This document shows, piece by piece, positions 15,508 to 23,685 of a stretch of DNA of 64,000 nt. How positions within the stretch are numbered: position 1 is the stretch's first letter; the number at the start of each line of letters is the position of its first letter. Where the stretch lies: positions 1 to 64,000 of IMG/VR virus record IMGVR_UViG_3300042544_000912; one strand, 5' to 3'. The DNA comes from a virus. The position numbers were made by a program, and so were the translations under genes. The notes beneath the pieces were generated by a model. The model had not been told where the DNA came from and did not search any database. It worked only from the letters and a program-made list of their open reading frames with translations.

Positions 15508-16819
15508 CCCCATGTTAAATTTTAGAAACGCCGTTTTGGATTCTAAATCAAAATCTTTCTGTGGTGCCAAATGGGGAAATAGTACCCTTTGGTTAAATAG
15601 TGGAGAAACCAGTAGTTGTCACCTGCCTCCTGTCCATAAGATTGATGCTGAACAGATTGCAATCGATCCTTCTAAGTTGCACAATACAGATCATAAATTT
15701 AAAATGCGCAAGTTGATGCAGGACGGTATTAAACCCTCCGAATGTGATTATTGTTGGAAAATTGAAAGTATGGGCGATACTTTTATTTCCGACCGCGTCT
15801 TTAAGTCTCTACAGTTTACAAATGATGAGATGCAGGAATGGTTCGAACTTCCGGCAGATACTAGAATTATTCCTCCTACCCTGGAAGTAATGTTCGACCG
15901 TACCTGCAATTTTGCATGTAGTTACTGTAATGCAAATTTCAGTACCACATGGGAACGTGATATCAAGACGCACGGATATTATGAACTGGAAACTAGAGGT
16001 GGTGGTGCATTTAAACATGATGGTTCATATAACAATACGCACGAAAAAACTTCTAATCCGTATATCTCAGCATTCTGGGAATGGTGGCCAGAACTTAGTC
16101 AAAAACTTCGGGTTCTCCGCATAACAGGCGGAGAACCATTAATGAATACCGATGTTTGGAAGCTGATTGATATGTTTGCTGAAAACAAATATACTTTCGA
16201 GCTTGGCATCAATACAAATTTGGGCGCCAAGAAATCGATTATTGATAGGCTCATCAAAAAGTCATTTGATATCGAAAAGCTGTGTCTCTTTACAAGTATG
16301 GAAACAACAGGCGCCCAAGCGGAATATATTAGAGATGGGTTAGATTATGACGCATGGTGTAACAACGTAGAACGTATTTTGGAAGAATCTAATGTTAAAC
16401 GTATCGTTGTGATGATGACTATTAATGCCTTGTGTCTGTTCAATATTACCGAATTTATGGATCAGGTGCAACAATGGAAGCGCAAATACAATAACAGAAT
16501 TTCGATGAGCATAAATTTTCTTAGATTCCCTGCATTTCAGAGTTTGACTGTTCTTCCTGATAACATTAGAACTGCGGCACATGAGAAGTTGCTTGTGTGG
16601 TATGAAAAAAATAAAAACGAATTAATAGGCAATGAAAAGAGTGACGTAGAACGGTTAATATCTTATGTAAGTGTAATCGAAACTCCTCACGCATATGACG
16701 ATGACTTGGAATTGAATCGTAAAGATTTTAAGAGTTTTTATTCCCAATACAGTCATCGCAGAAATAAAACACTAGATGTATTTCCAGGAGAACTGCTAGA
16801 ATGGTACAACACATTATGA
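15500..16819 (+). CDS. Radical SAM protein 3 of 6
   Basis: The protein is about 439 residues long with FCGAKW, S-S-C-H-L-P, ECDYCW (Cys82, Cys85), CNFACSYC (Cys136, 140, 143), FWEWWPE and ITGGEPL. I prefer ATG 15500 (overlapping the previous stop by eight bases) to ATG 15491; neither has a strong ribosome binding site. It differs from proteins 1 and 2 in having L for the second His of the SCHHP motif. It ends in the same D-V-F-P-G-E-L-L-E-W type tail, where proteins 1 and 2 read E-T-F-P-E. Confidence 0.75.
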   Translation: MDDPMLNFRNAVLDSKSKSFCGAKWGNSTLWLNSGETSSCHLPPVHKIDAEQIAIDPSKLHNTDHKFKMRKLMQDGIKPSECDYCWKIESMGDTFISDRVFKSLQFTNDEMQEWFELPADTRIIPPTLEVMFDRTCNFACSYCNANFSTTWERDIKTHGYYELETRGGGAFKHDGSYNNTHEKTSNPYISAFWEWWPELSQKLRVLRITGGEPLMNTDVWKLIDMFAENKYTFELGINTNLGAKKSIIDRLIKKSFDIEKLCLFTSMETTGAQAEYIRDGLDYDAWCNNVERILEESNVKRIVVMMTINALCLFNITEFMDQVQQWKRKYNNRISMSINFLRFPAFQSLTVLPDNIRTAAHEKLLVWYEKNKNELIGNEKSDVERLISYVSVIETPHAYDDDLELNRKDFKSFYSQYSHRRNKTLDVFPGELLEWYNTL

Positions 16820-17994
16820 GAAATGATGGCTATTGTGCGCTACCATTTAATCATATGAATCTACATCCAAACGGAAACGTTTCTATATGTTGTGTGTCTA
16901 AAATGGGAGGACCAGATAGCGGTTTTGCCAAAGATGAAAATGGTAAGCTATTAAATCTACGAACCCATACGATAAATGAAATTTTTGATGCTCCGTCTGT
17001 TAACAAGATCCGCGAACAGATGTTAAATGGGGAATTTCCATCTGCTTGTGAGGGCTGCTATAAAATAGAACAGTATGGTGGAAAATCTCGAAGAACCACA
17101 GAAAATACTCGTTGGCCAAAACGCGAAACGCCTGGATTAGAATTTATCGATTTGCGATTGAGTAATCTATGTAATCTGAAATGTCTAATGTGTTATCCAG
17201 ATTCCAGCTCGGCTTTGGTAACAGATTATAACGAGTGGGCAGACAGTCTTCCGTTCGTGACAAAGAATAATACAGATTTTGATAATTTCCAGTGGTTTAA
17301 CGAAGACATCATCGATCAATTGAAAGAACATAAAGATACTTTGAAATATCTTTATATCAATGGCGGCGAACCTTTCATTATGCCAATGCAGTGGAAAATG
17401 TTGGAGAAATTAATTGAGTGGGATGTTGCTAAAAATATTCACATTAGCTATAATACAAATTGCACAACCTATAGCGATTCTTTTAGCGAATATTGGAAAC
17501 ATTTTAAAGTGGTCACGTTGGGATGCAGTGTAGACGCCACAGGAGATAAGAATTCTTTTATTCGATATCCGTCAAAGTGGGATGTCGCAAATGAAAATAT
17601 TCGCAAATTGTTAGAGAATCCATATATTCATGGCATGAATATTACTTGTAGTATTCAGTGGTTAAATGCACCCTTTTTACCTGAATTTTATGATTGGGCA
17701 GTGCCATTGACCAAACTTAAACCGCATACTACAATCAATCAGAATTTTATAGTATTCCCCGATTACTTGTCGTTAAATTGTGCGTCTAAACAATTTAAGC
17801 AGGACTTATCTACGGTTTATGAGGAATCTCAATACAGAGATTATATTTTGACTGAAACAATGAAATCATATCTTAGATTTTCTCCAGATTCATCTGAGCA
17901 ATGGAATAATGGTAATAAATACCTCGACGTAGTGCAGTTGAGCCGAAAAATGGGCCCATGGAAAGATATATTCGATTATGACTATAGATTCTAA
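16816..17994 (+). CDS. Radical SAM protein 4 of 6 (twitch/SPASM-like type)
   Basis: The 392-residue protein has a different N-terminal module: YCALPFNHMNLHPNG, then SICCVSK, then ACEGCYKIE (Cys78, Cys81). It is followed by the radical SAM motif CNLKCLMC (Cys119, 123, 126) and INGGEPF. This is the layout of twitch-type radical SAM proteins reported from marine phages. The start is the ATG at 16816 in an ATGA overlap, not 16801. Its N-terminal P-F-x-x-M-x-x-x-P-N-G-x-x-x-x-C-C pattern is the one used by SPASM-type auxiliary cluster domains, but placed ahead of the barrel. Confidence 0.75.
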   Translation: MRNDGYCALPFNHMNLHPNGNVSICCVSKMGGPDSGFAKDENGKLLNLRTHTINEIFDAPSVNKIREQMLNGEFPSACEGCYKIEQYGGKSRRTTENTRWPKRETPGLEFIDLRLSNLCNLKCLMCYPDSSSALVTDYNEWADSLPFVTKNNTDFDNFQWFNEDIIDQLKEHKDTLKYLYINGGEPFIMPMQWKMLEKLIEWDVAKNIHISYNTNCTTYSDSFSEYWKHFKVVTLGCSVDATGDKNSFIRYPSKWDVANENIRKLLENPYIHGMNITCSIQWLNAPFLPEFYDWAVPLTKLKPHTTINQNFIVFPDYLSLNCASKQFKQDLSTVYEESQYRDYILTETMKSYLRFSPDSSEQWNNGNKYLDVVQLSRKMGPWKDIFDYDYRF

Positions 17995-19246
17995 TAATAA
18001 TACAATTTGTCCCTATCCTTTTGTGCATTCCTATATAGGTTCGCAGTATGAAAGAAAATTGTGTTGTATTTCCGACGACATTGATGGGTTACAAAAAACA
18101 ACTGTAGACCAGTTTTGGAATTCTGATTTTATGCGTGAAACTCGCAAGAAAATGGTATCTGGTGAAAAAGTAGACCATTGCAATAGATGTTATTATTTTG
18201 AGAGTATTGATGTTCCATCTTTGCGCGAAGAAAGTTGCCGACATTACGATGAAAAAGATTTGTTCGAGGGGTATAATCCTGATACTGGAGAGATGAGTGT
18301 AAACCCGACCTATTTTGACCATAGAACAATTTATTGCAATTTACAGTGCGTGAGTTGTGGATATGTTTATAGTTCTACCCACATGTCACTTTATGAAAAG
18401 ATGTGGAATAAAACTATACAATTTAAAGTCGACCGAGAGTTTGAAGAAAATACCGCGAAAGAAATTTTGGATTCTATCAAAAATAAAGAATGTAGGAATA
18501 TTTACTGGGCGGGCGGCGAGCCTATGATGTCAAAAGTCCATTGGATGGTTGTCGAATTGATGGAACAACTATCCTCGGACCCGGAGTATTCTGATTACAT
18601 TCGAGGATTAGGTGTCCATTATAATACAAATCTTACTAAGTTATCTTGGAATGGTAAAAATATTCCAGATATGTTGGAATTCTATCAACCATCGATTCAG
18701 GCAAGCATCGACGGCACACATGAAACCTTTGAGTATTGTCGTGATGGTGGTAGATGGGATTCTGTATCAACCAATTGGGACGAGTATTATGAGAAGCTGA
18801 ATAAGAATCAACAATTTGGTATTGCTTCTGTTCTCTCGTCTCCGGTATTAATGGACATCGACCGCTGGTTTGATTTTTTTGAACAATATAATGTAAAAAT
18901 CTATAATCACAAATATATTTGTCATCATGAACAATATCCACATTCTGCGCAAGGATTTTTAGATATTAGACTTTTTCCACAGCATATTTTTGATAAAGTG
19001 GTAAATCATGCTATTAGTAGATTTGAAAACAGCAATATGATTGGCGCAGATAAAAGTATTGATATTATTAAATCCTATATTCAAGAAAAAGAAATGTATA
19101 AAGAATTTTTTGAAGATATGGAATTGTTGAAGGAAATCAAGAAAACTAATGAATATAGAGATAAGTTCAACAAGGGTGGTAAAACATATCCTGAGTTACT
19201 ACAAATAATTAATCCTGAAGCATATGAGTGGTATTTGTCCATATGA
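17978..19246 (+). CDS. Radical SAM protein 5 of 6
   Basis: The 422-residue protein has CPYPFVHSYIGS, KLCCISDD, HCNRCYYFES (Cys68, Cys71) and the cluster motif CNLQCVSC (Cys120, 124, 127), then WAGGEPM. It is most like protein 4. The cluster motif is preceded by RTIY rather than the usual LRLSN, so this member is the most diverged around the active site. It overlaps both neighbours (17 bases upstream, ATGA downstream). Confidence 0.75.
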   Translation: MTIDSNNNTICPYPFVHSYIGSQYERKLCCISDDIDGLQKTTVDQFWNSDFMRETRKKMVSGEKVDHCNRCYYFESIDVPSLREESCRHYDEKDLFEGYNPDTGEMSVNPTYFDHRTIYCNLQCVSCGYVYSSTHMSLYEKMWNKTIQFKVDREFEENTAKEILDSIKNKECRNIYWAGGEPMMSKVHWMVVELMEQLSSDPEYSDYIRGLGVHYNTNLTKLSWNGKNIPDMLEFYQPSIQASIDGTHETFEYCRDGGRWDSVSTNWDEYYEKLNKNQQFGIASVLSSPVLMDIDRWFDFFEQYNVKIYNHKYICHHEQYPHSAQGFLDIRLFPQHIFDKVVNHAISRFENSNMIGADKSIDIIKSYIQEKEMYKEFFEDMELLKEIKKTNEYRDKFNKGGKTYPELLQIINPEAYEWYLSI

Positions 19247-20388
19247 GCGAAACCAAAATTTATTGTCCGTCTATGTGGAAATCAGTGCATGTTGATACTG
19301 ATGGCTATGTAACTCCATGCTGTCTTTTTATTCATAAAGAGGACAAAAAAAGCAAACTCGTTAATATAGAACATGCCGAGAGAGTTTTGCAAGAAGAATT
19401 CCAGGAGTACCGAGATCAACTCTCAGAGGGAATCTGGCCCAGCGGCTGCAATCAATGTAAATTCGCAGAAGAAGAAGGTAGATCGAGTAAACGTCAACAA
19501 GATTTGTGGGTTATTGACGGCGGATTGATGAAAACTAATCCAGAAGAAGTTTCTCTGGAATATCTGCAATTAAAAACTGGAAGATTGTGTAATCTTCGGT
19601 GCACTATATGCACTCCAGCTTGTTCAACTGCAATCTCGACGGAATTGTTACGCAAGGGTGAATTGGACCGAGAAACATATGACCGTCTCAACGAAGAAAT
19701 TGCTTGGTCGTATAATCTTGAACAATACAAAAAATTAAATCCCGGAAAAAACGGATACTTCAGGATTGATATTGCCGGCGGTGAACCGCTTATGAATAAA
19801 ACGCATTTTGAGTGGTTAGATCAAATCCCAAATCCAGAAAATACACAATTGTTATATAATACCAATGGTACGCAACGGCCGTCTCGTGAAGAAATTGAAA
19901 TCTGGAAAAAGTTTAGAGGAATATGGCTGTCATTCAGTATCGATTCTTACGGTGAAAAGTTTGAACAATTGAGAGTTGGTGCGAAGTGGAATCAAGTTCT
20001 TGACAATTTAAAATATTGTCAGGAAGAAATTATAGCAAAAGAATTTGATACTAACACTTCTAATTGCTCCATTGTCATGACAGTTAGTAAATTTAATGTT
20101 CGAGATGCGATTACACTCTATCAAATAATTAATCAGTATGTAACATTTACACATAAAGAACCGTTAAATTTTAATTATCTATATTATCCTGAACAAATGG
20201 CTTGTCACAACATGCCTAAGAAAGAGTTGGAGGATGTAATAGCTTTATATGACCAACAAATTCCTATGTTACTAGATGGTAGTAAAATGAAGAAACAATG
20301 TATAGATTTGCGTAATAGTTTAGCATCATTTCTAGAGGATAAGCAAATTGAGAATCCTAGACCTATTTCTATTGATCACAGGAAATAA
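19243..20388 (+). CDS. Radical SAM protein 6 of 6
   Basis: The 381-residue protein has YCPSMW, TPCCLFIH, GCNQCKFAEEEGRSSKR (Cys69, Cys72), CNLRCTIC (Cys116, 120, 123) and IAGGEPL. The start is the ATG of an ATGA overlap at 19243; a GTG at 19228 is in frame but less likely. The E-E-G-R-S-S-K-R segment after the N-terminal Cys pair is the E-x-G-x-S-x-R pattern of twitch-type radical SAM proteins. It closes the six-gene run and is followed after two bases by the SGNH-like gene. Confidence 0.75.
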   Translation: MSETKIYCPSMWKSVHVDTDGYVTPCCLFIHKEDKKSKLVNIEHAERVLQEEFQEYRDQLSEGIWPSGCNQCKFAEEEGRSSKRQQDLWVIDGGLMKTNPEEVSLEYLQLKTGRLCNLRCTICTPACSTAISTELLRKGELDRETYDRLNEEIAWSYNLEQYKKLNPGKNGYFRIDIAGGEPLMNKTHFEWLDQIPNPENTQLLYNTNGTQRPSREEIEIWKKFRGIWLSFSIDSYGEKFEQLRVGAKWNQVLDNLKYCQEEIIAKEFDTNTSNCSIVMTVSKFNVRDAITLYQIINQYVTFTHKEPLNFNYLYYPEQMACHNMPKKELEDVIALYDQQIPMLLDGSKMKKQCIDLRNSLASFLEDKQIENPRPISIDHRK

Positions 20389-20390
20389 TT

Positions 20391-21221
20391 ATGGACGTTA
20401 GCAATAAAAAACGAATGATATTTTTTGGCTGTTCCTTTACTTCTGGTCATGAACTCATGGATCACGATTTTCTTGGAATATCTTTTGATGAATGCAATAA
20501 ACTAAAAGAACAACATCTTCTTGAAAAGAAGTCGGTTGGTAAATTTGATACCTATATAAAAAATGTTGCAAATATTGATAATGCCCAGTATAATGATATG
20601 TCATCTAAAAAGTCTTATGGCGCTAAATTAGCAAATAAACTCGAACTTGAACATGTCAATTATGCCGAACCGGGCTTATCTATGGAACATTCATTCTTAA
20701 AACTAATTCATGCATTTCATTCCGGTGAAATAAATCCTTCCACAGATTTAATTTTTTTTGGACTTACTACCCCGCATAGATATATGTTGTTTACTGAGCA
20801 TGGTATACCCATAACTAAAGTTATGAGCGATCAAAATTATGCACCAGAGGATCTTCATTACAACGATTATAAGATAATGCAATCATACTATTTTTCTTTG
20901 GAAAATTTTAAAAATTTTTGCCTAACCAATTCATTTGATTTTATTTTGCAACCGGTCGTCAATAAAGGACTATTATTAACAGGAATGGTAGAGCCAAAAT
21001 ATGAGATGTTTATGGATATTCAACGTGATTGGAAATATCTGCCAATGTTTACTAAAATGTTAGAAAATAGTCTAGAATATTGTATCGATCAAGATGTAAC
21101 TCTGGTTTCAAGATATAACCCGAAAATACATGGTGTTTGTGGCTTCAAACATCCTACTGAAATAGCCCACGAATACTTTGCGGAGGAACTTTATGCTAAA
21201 ATTACTAATAAACAAGATTAA
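20391..21221 (+). CDS. SGNH/GDSL hydrolase-like protein
   Basis: The 276-residue protein has a block I-like FFGCSFTSG near its start, where the Ser in G-C-S-F-T would be the nucleophile. A G-L-S-M-E-H-S-F segment follows, and a block V-like K-H-P-T-E-I-A-H-E-Y-F-A-E-E-L lies near the C-terminus, where a catalytic His is expected. SGNH enzymes remove or transfer acyl groups on sugars. Phage versions of this G-C-S-F-T type are common and mostly uncharacterised. It lies between the radical SAM array and the carbamoyltransferase, suggesting a shared biosynthetic product. Confidence 0.6.
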   Translation: MDVSNKKRMIFFGCSFTSGHELMDHDFLGISFDECNKLKEQHLLEKKSVGKFDTYIKNVANIDNAQYNDMSSKKSYGAKLANKLELEHVNYAEPGLSMEHSFLKLIHAFHSGEINPSTDLIFFGLTTPHRYMLFTEHGIPITKVMSDQNYAPEDLHYNDYKIMQSYYFSLENFKNFCLTNSFDFILQPVVNKGLLLTGMVEPKYEMFMDIQRDWKYLPMFTKMLENSLEYCIDQDVTLVSRYNPKIHGVCGFKHPTEIAHEYFAEELYAKITNKQD

Positions 21222-21297
21222 ATCATATTTTGCTAAAAGAAAGTATCTAAAACGAATTAAAGAATTGCGTAAACTGGATCCGTTCATTTATGATTGA
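21193..21297 (+). CDS. Conserved 34-residue basic peptide ending DPFIYD
   Basis: This gene is too short for standard gene calling. The ATG at 21193 has an excellent GGAGG six bases upstream and opens 34 codons ending TGA at 21295-21297. The peptide is Lys/Arg-rich (K-I-K-S-Y-F-A-K-R-K-Y-L-K-R-I-K-E-L-R-K) and ends L-D-P-F-I-Y-D. It starts inside the SGNH-like gene and overlaps the carbamoyltransferase start. I recall similar short phage proteins ending in D-P-F-I-Y. It could be a regulatory or structural peptide, or conceivably a substrate for nearby enzymes, but no leader/core structure is evident. Confidence 0.6.
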   Translation: MLKLLINKIKSYFAKRKYLKRIKELRKLDPFIYD

Positions 21298-22723
21298 ATG
21301 GGGTATATCTGCCGCAGCACATGATGCGTCTTTGACTGTTGTTTCTGGTAATGAAATTTTGTTCGCCTCTCATGCGGAAAGATATTCTGGCATCAAGAAT
21401 GATAAGGACTTAAATGCTGATTTAATTCACGCGGCATTAAAATTTGGTAAGCCAGAAAAGATACACTGGTACGAAAAACCAAAACTTAGAGCGATGAGAC
21501 GATTGCTATCTGGTCAGGGCCTCGTTCGATTTAGTGTTAGACAGTATCTTGCGGCATTCGGTCTAAAAGATATTCCTGTTGAATTTGCATATCATCATGA
21601 ATCCCATGCCGCAGCTGGCTTTTACACTTCGCCTTATGAGAATGCGACCGCTCTCGTTATTGACGCTATCGGTGAATTTGATACCGCGTCTATCTGGAAA
21701 TGTTCCGGTGAGAACCTGAAAAAGAAATGGTCGATGGACTATCCCAAGTCTTTGGGACTGTTCTACTCTGCCATGACAGACCGAGTTGGTCTTAAAGCAA
21801 ATGAAGATGAATATATCTTAATGGGAATGGTAGCATATGGCGAACCCGAAAAATATTACGACGAAGTTAGAAATCTTTGGGAATCTGAAAACCTTCATCG
21901 CGGATGTCGTTGGTGGCGTAATGATGACTTTGATTTGGACCACTATAGTGTTGCCGCAGCAACGCAAAAAGTATATGAAGAAGAATTTGAAAAACTACTG
22001 ATACGCGCAAAGATGAAAGACACCTTCCAAGACAATCTTGTTCTTATGGGTGGATGTGCGTTAAACTGTAGTGCAAATCATATTGCACGAAAGTATTTTG
22101 ATAATGTCTGGATTATGCCTAATCCTGGAGATTCGGGTAGTTCTTTAGGTGCTATTGCAGCTAACAACAGACAGAAGTTTAACTGGAAGGGCCCATATCT
22201 AGGCGCAGATATGGGAGGAGAGTTTCCTGTAGAAAAACTCTTGACAGAATTGCGTAAGACGGGTATAGTGGGTGTAGCAAATGGGCAAGCAGAATTTGGG
22301 CCAAGAGCATTAGGCAATCGCAGTCTTCTAGCAGACCCACGAGGTCATGATATAAAGGACAGAGTAAATGAAATCAAGCAACGACAGAAGTTTCGTCCGT
22401 TCGCTCCAGTCATTCTGGCAGAACATGCGAGAGACTACTTTGAAATGTCATGGGAAGACTCCCCTTATATGCAATATACTTCAAGATGTAAATATCCTGA
22501 TCGGTTTCCTGCTATTGTTCATGCTGATGGGACATCTCGTGTCCAGACTGTGACAAAAGAGCAACATTCTGGACTATATGAACTTATTAGCAGATGGTAT
22601 GAAGAAACTGGATGTCCAATGCTATTGAATACGAGTCTCAATATCAAGGGTATGCCCATGGTGAATAACTTCAAAGATGCAGACGATTTTGAGGCCAAAT
22701 ATGGCGTGAAAGTCTTTTCGTAA
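21290..22723 (+). CDS. NodU/CmcH-type carbamoyltransferase
   Basis: The 477-residue protein has the two-domain layout of the family. The N-terminal ASKHA-like half carries GISAAAHDASLTVV and YHHESHAAAGFY; the C-terminal YrdC-like half carries FGPRALGNRSLLADP, QKFRPFAPVIL and LNTSLNIKGMPMV. Family members transfer carbamoyl from carbamoyl phosphate, via carbamoyl-AMP, to hydroxyl groups of sugars, antibiotics or, in some phages, hydroxymethylcytosine in DNA. The gene is common in T4-type marine phages. Given the TAGT-like glycosyltransferase at 2.6 kb, DNA decoration is one option; finishing a radical SAM-made product is another. ATG 21290 overlaps the 34-residue gene. Confidence 0.85.
   Translation: MIEWGISAAAHDASLTVVSGNEILFASHAERYSGIKNDKDLNADLIHAALKFGKPEKIHWYEKPKLRAMRRLLSGQGLVRFSVRQYLAAFGLKDIPVEFAYHHESHAAAGFYTSPYENATALVIDAIGEFDTASIWKCSGENLKKKWSMDYPKSLGLFYSAMTDRVGLKANEDEYILMGMVAYGEPEKYYDEVRNLWESENLHRGCRWWRNDDFDLDHYSVAAATQKVYEEEFEKLLIRAKMKDTFQDNLVLMGGCALNCSANHIARKYFDNVWIMPNPGDSGSSLGAIAANNRQKFNWKGPYLGADMGGEFPVEKLLTELRKTGIVGVANGQAEFGPRALGNRSLLADPRGHDIKDRVNEIKQRQKFRPFAPVILAEHARDYFEMSWEDSPYMQYTSRCKYPDRFPAIVHADGTSRVQTVTKEQHSGLYELISRWYEETGCPMLLNTSLNIKGMPMVNNFKDADDFEAKYGVKVFS
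22241..22269 (+). promoter_or_regulatory. Internal sigma70-like promoter candidate
   Basis: TTGACA at 22241-22246 and TATAGT at 22264-22269 with a 17-base spacer lie inside the carbamoyltransferase gene. It could serve the small genes from 22735 onward. Inside coding sequence, so chance is possible. Confidence 0.3.
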
Positions 22724-22729
22724 TAAATA
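22722..22729 (+). promoter_or_regulatory. T4-type late promoter variant AATAAATA
   Basis: AATAAATA overlaps the carbamoyltransferase stop and ends five bases before the ATG at 22735. That geometry would put transcription start at or next to the initiation codon. Confidence 0.4.
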
Positions 22730-22734
22730 TTTAC

Positions 22735-23004
22735 ATGAGCAATATTCTAAAGTTCCCGAACAAATTTCGCAAGGAAGCTAGAAGTTATCGCATACCGTTG
22801 TATACGGATGCTGATATAGAGATTGTGTTATTTTGCGTTAATGCTTTTGGGGTTACTCCAAATAGAAACATGATAGACGACTTATTAGCAATGGACCCAA
22901 TTGAAGTTATAGAATGTCTTGACATTGCCAGCCAATCTGATATAATATCAACTGTAGCTAAGAATCACATACGCTGCATACGTGAATCTATTGAAGAAAG
23001 TTAA
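22735..23004 (+). CDS. Small hypothetical protein, 89 aa
   Basis: The 89-residue protein starts MSNILKFPNKFRKEARSYRI and is largely helical (D-D-L-L-A-M-D-P-I-E-V-I-E-C-L-D-I-A). No ribosome binding site is visible before the ATG; a late-promoter-like AATAAATA ends five bases upstream, so a leaderless late transcript is possible. The MSNILKFPNKF type of start is familiar from small T4-type phage proteins, but I know no function. Confidence 0.65.
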   Translation: MSNILKFPNKFRKEARSYRIPLYTDADIEIVLFCVNAFGVTPNRNMIDDLLAMDPIEVIECLDIASQSDIISTVAKNHIRCIRESIEES

Positions 23005-23010
23005 TATATT

Positions 23011-23559
23011 ATGAATATCTTTTATTTGGACCGTGACGTTTCCAAGTGTGCCGAATATCATAACGACAAGCATGTCGTCAAGATGATTATAGAGTATGCA
23101 CAACTGCTATCTACCGCCCATCGCGTAATCGACGGCGTAGAATATGTGGATAAGACTGCCAATGGCAGGTCAATCAAACGCTGGCGAATGGAAGACAATA
23201 CTCTTGAAACAGTCCTCTACAAAGCTACGCATATCAATCATCCGAGTGCTGTCTGGGTTCGCCAGTCTAACAATAATTATAACTGGCTTGTATGTCTATT
23301 CCAATCCTTGCTTGCAGAATACACTCATCGCTATGGTAAAATCCATGCTACCGAACGACTAGTGTATTTTCTCCGCAAGCCGCCTCAGAATATTCCAGTC
23401 AGTCATCTGACACAGCCAACTCCTGCTATGCCAGACGAATACAAGGTACATGGTGACTCTCTACAGTCATATCGTAACTATTATGTAGGTGCAAAAAAAA
23501 CTATGGCAAAATGGAAAAATCGTGAAATTCCTTGCTGGTGGAAAGACGCGACACAATAA
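23011..23559 (+). CDS. Conserved phage protein, 182 aa
   Basis: The 182-residue protein starts MNIFYLDRDVSKCAEYHNDK and continues HVVKMIIEYAQLLSTAHRV. It later has HINHPSAVWVRQSNNNYNWL and ends K-W-K-N-R-E-I-P-C-W-W. This Tyr/Trp/His-rich protein is recurrent in T4-type marine phages, sometimes labelled a pyrimidine-dimer glycosylase-like protein, which I cannot confirm. Conserved His and Asp residues (D-K-H-V-V-K-M near the start) could be functional. Function unresolved. Confidence 0.7.
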   Translation: MNIFYLDRDVSKCAEYHNDKHVVKMIIEYAQLLSTAHRVIDGVEYVDKTANGRSIKRWRMEDNTLETVLYKATHINHPSAVWVRQSNNNYNWLVCLFQSLLAEYTHRYGKIHATERLVYFLRKPPQNIPVSHLTQPTPAMPDEYKVHGDSLQSYRNYYVGAKKTMAKWKNREIPCWWKDATQ

Positions 23560-23562
23560 ATA
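23555..23562 (+). promoter_or_regulatory. T4-type late promoter variant AATAAATA
   Basis: AATAAATA overlaps the preceding stop codon and ends five bases before an ATG at 23568. A 53-codon frame from that ATG runs through two hairpins into phoH and is not called here. Confidence 0.3.
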
Positions 23563-23605
23563 ACTGCATGAAGACAGTTATACCGATTTCACCTCCCGAA
23601 TTCAC

Positions 23606-23656
23606 AGTGCCTCCCTCGGCACTAGGCGACTCTGCGCTTGCAGGGTCGCCTTTTTT
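23606..23656 (+). terminator. Tandem hairpins with T-tract (terminator)
   Basis: The first hairpin is AGTGCC-TCCCTC-GGCACT (23606-23623). The second, GGCGAC...GTCGCC (23625-23630 / 23645-23650) with an inner CTGC/GCAG pairing, is followed by TTTTTT at 23651-23656, a standard intrinsic terminator. It separates the carbamoyltransferase region from phoH. Confidence 0.7.
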
Positions 23657-23685
23657 GTATCAACTCAAACCCCTAAAGGACTGTC

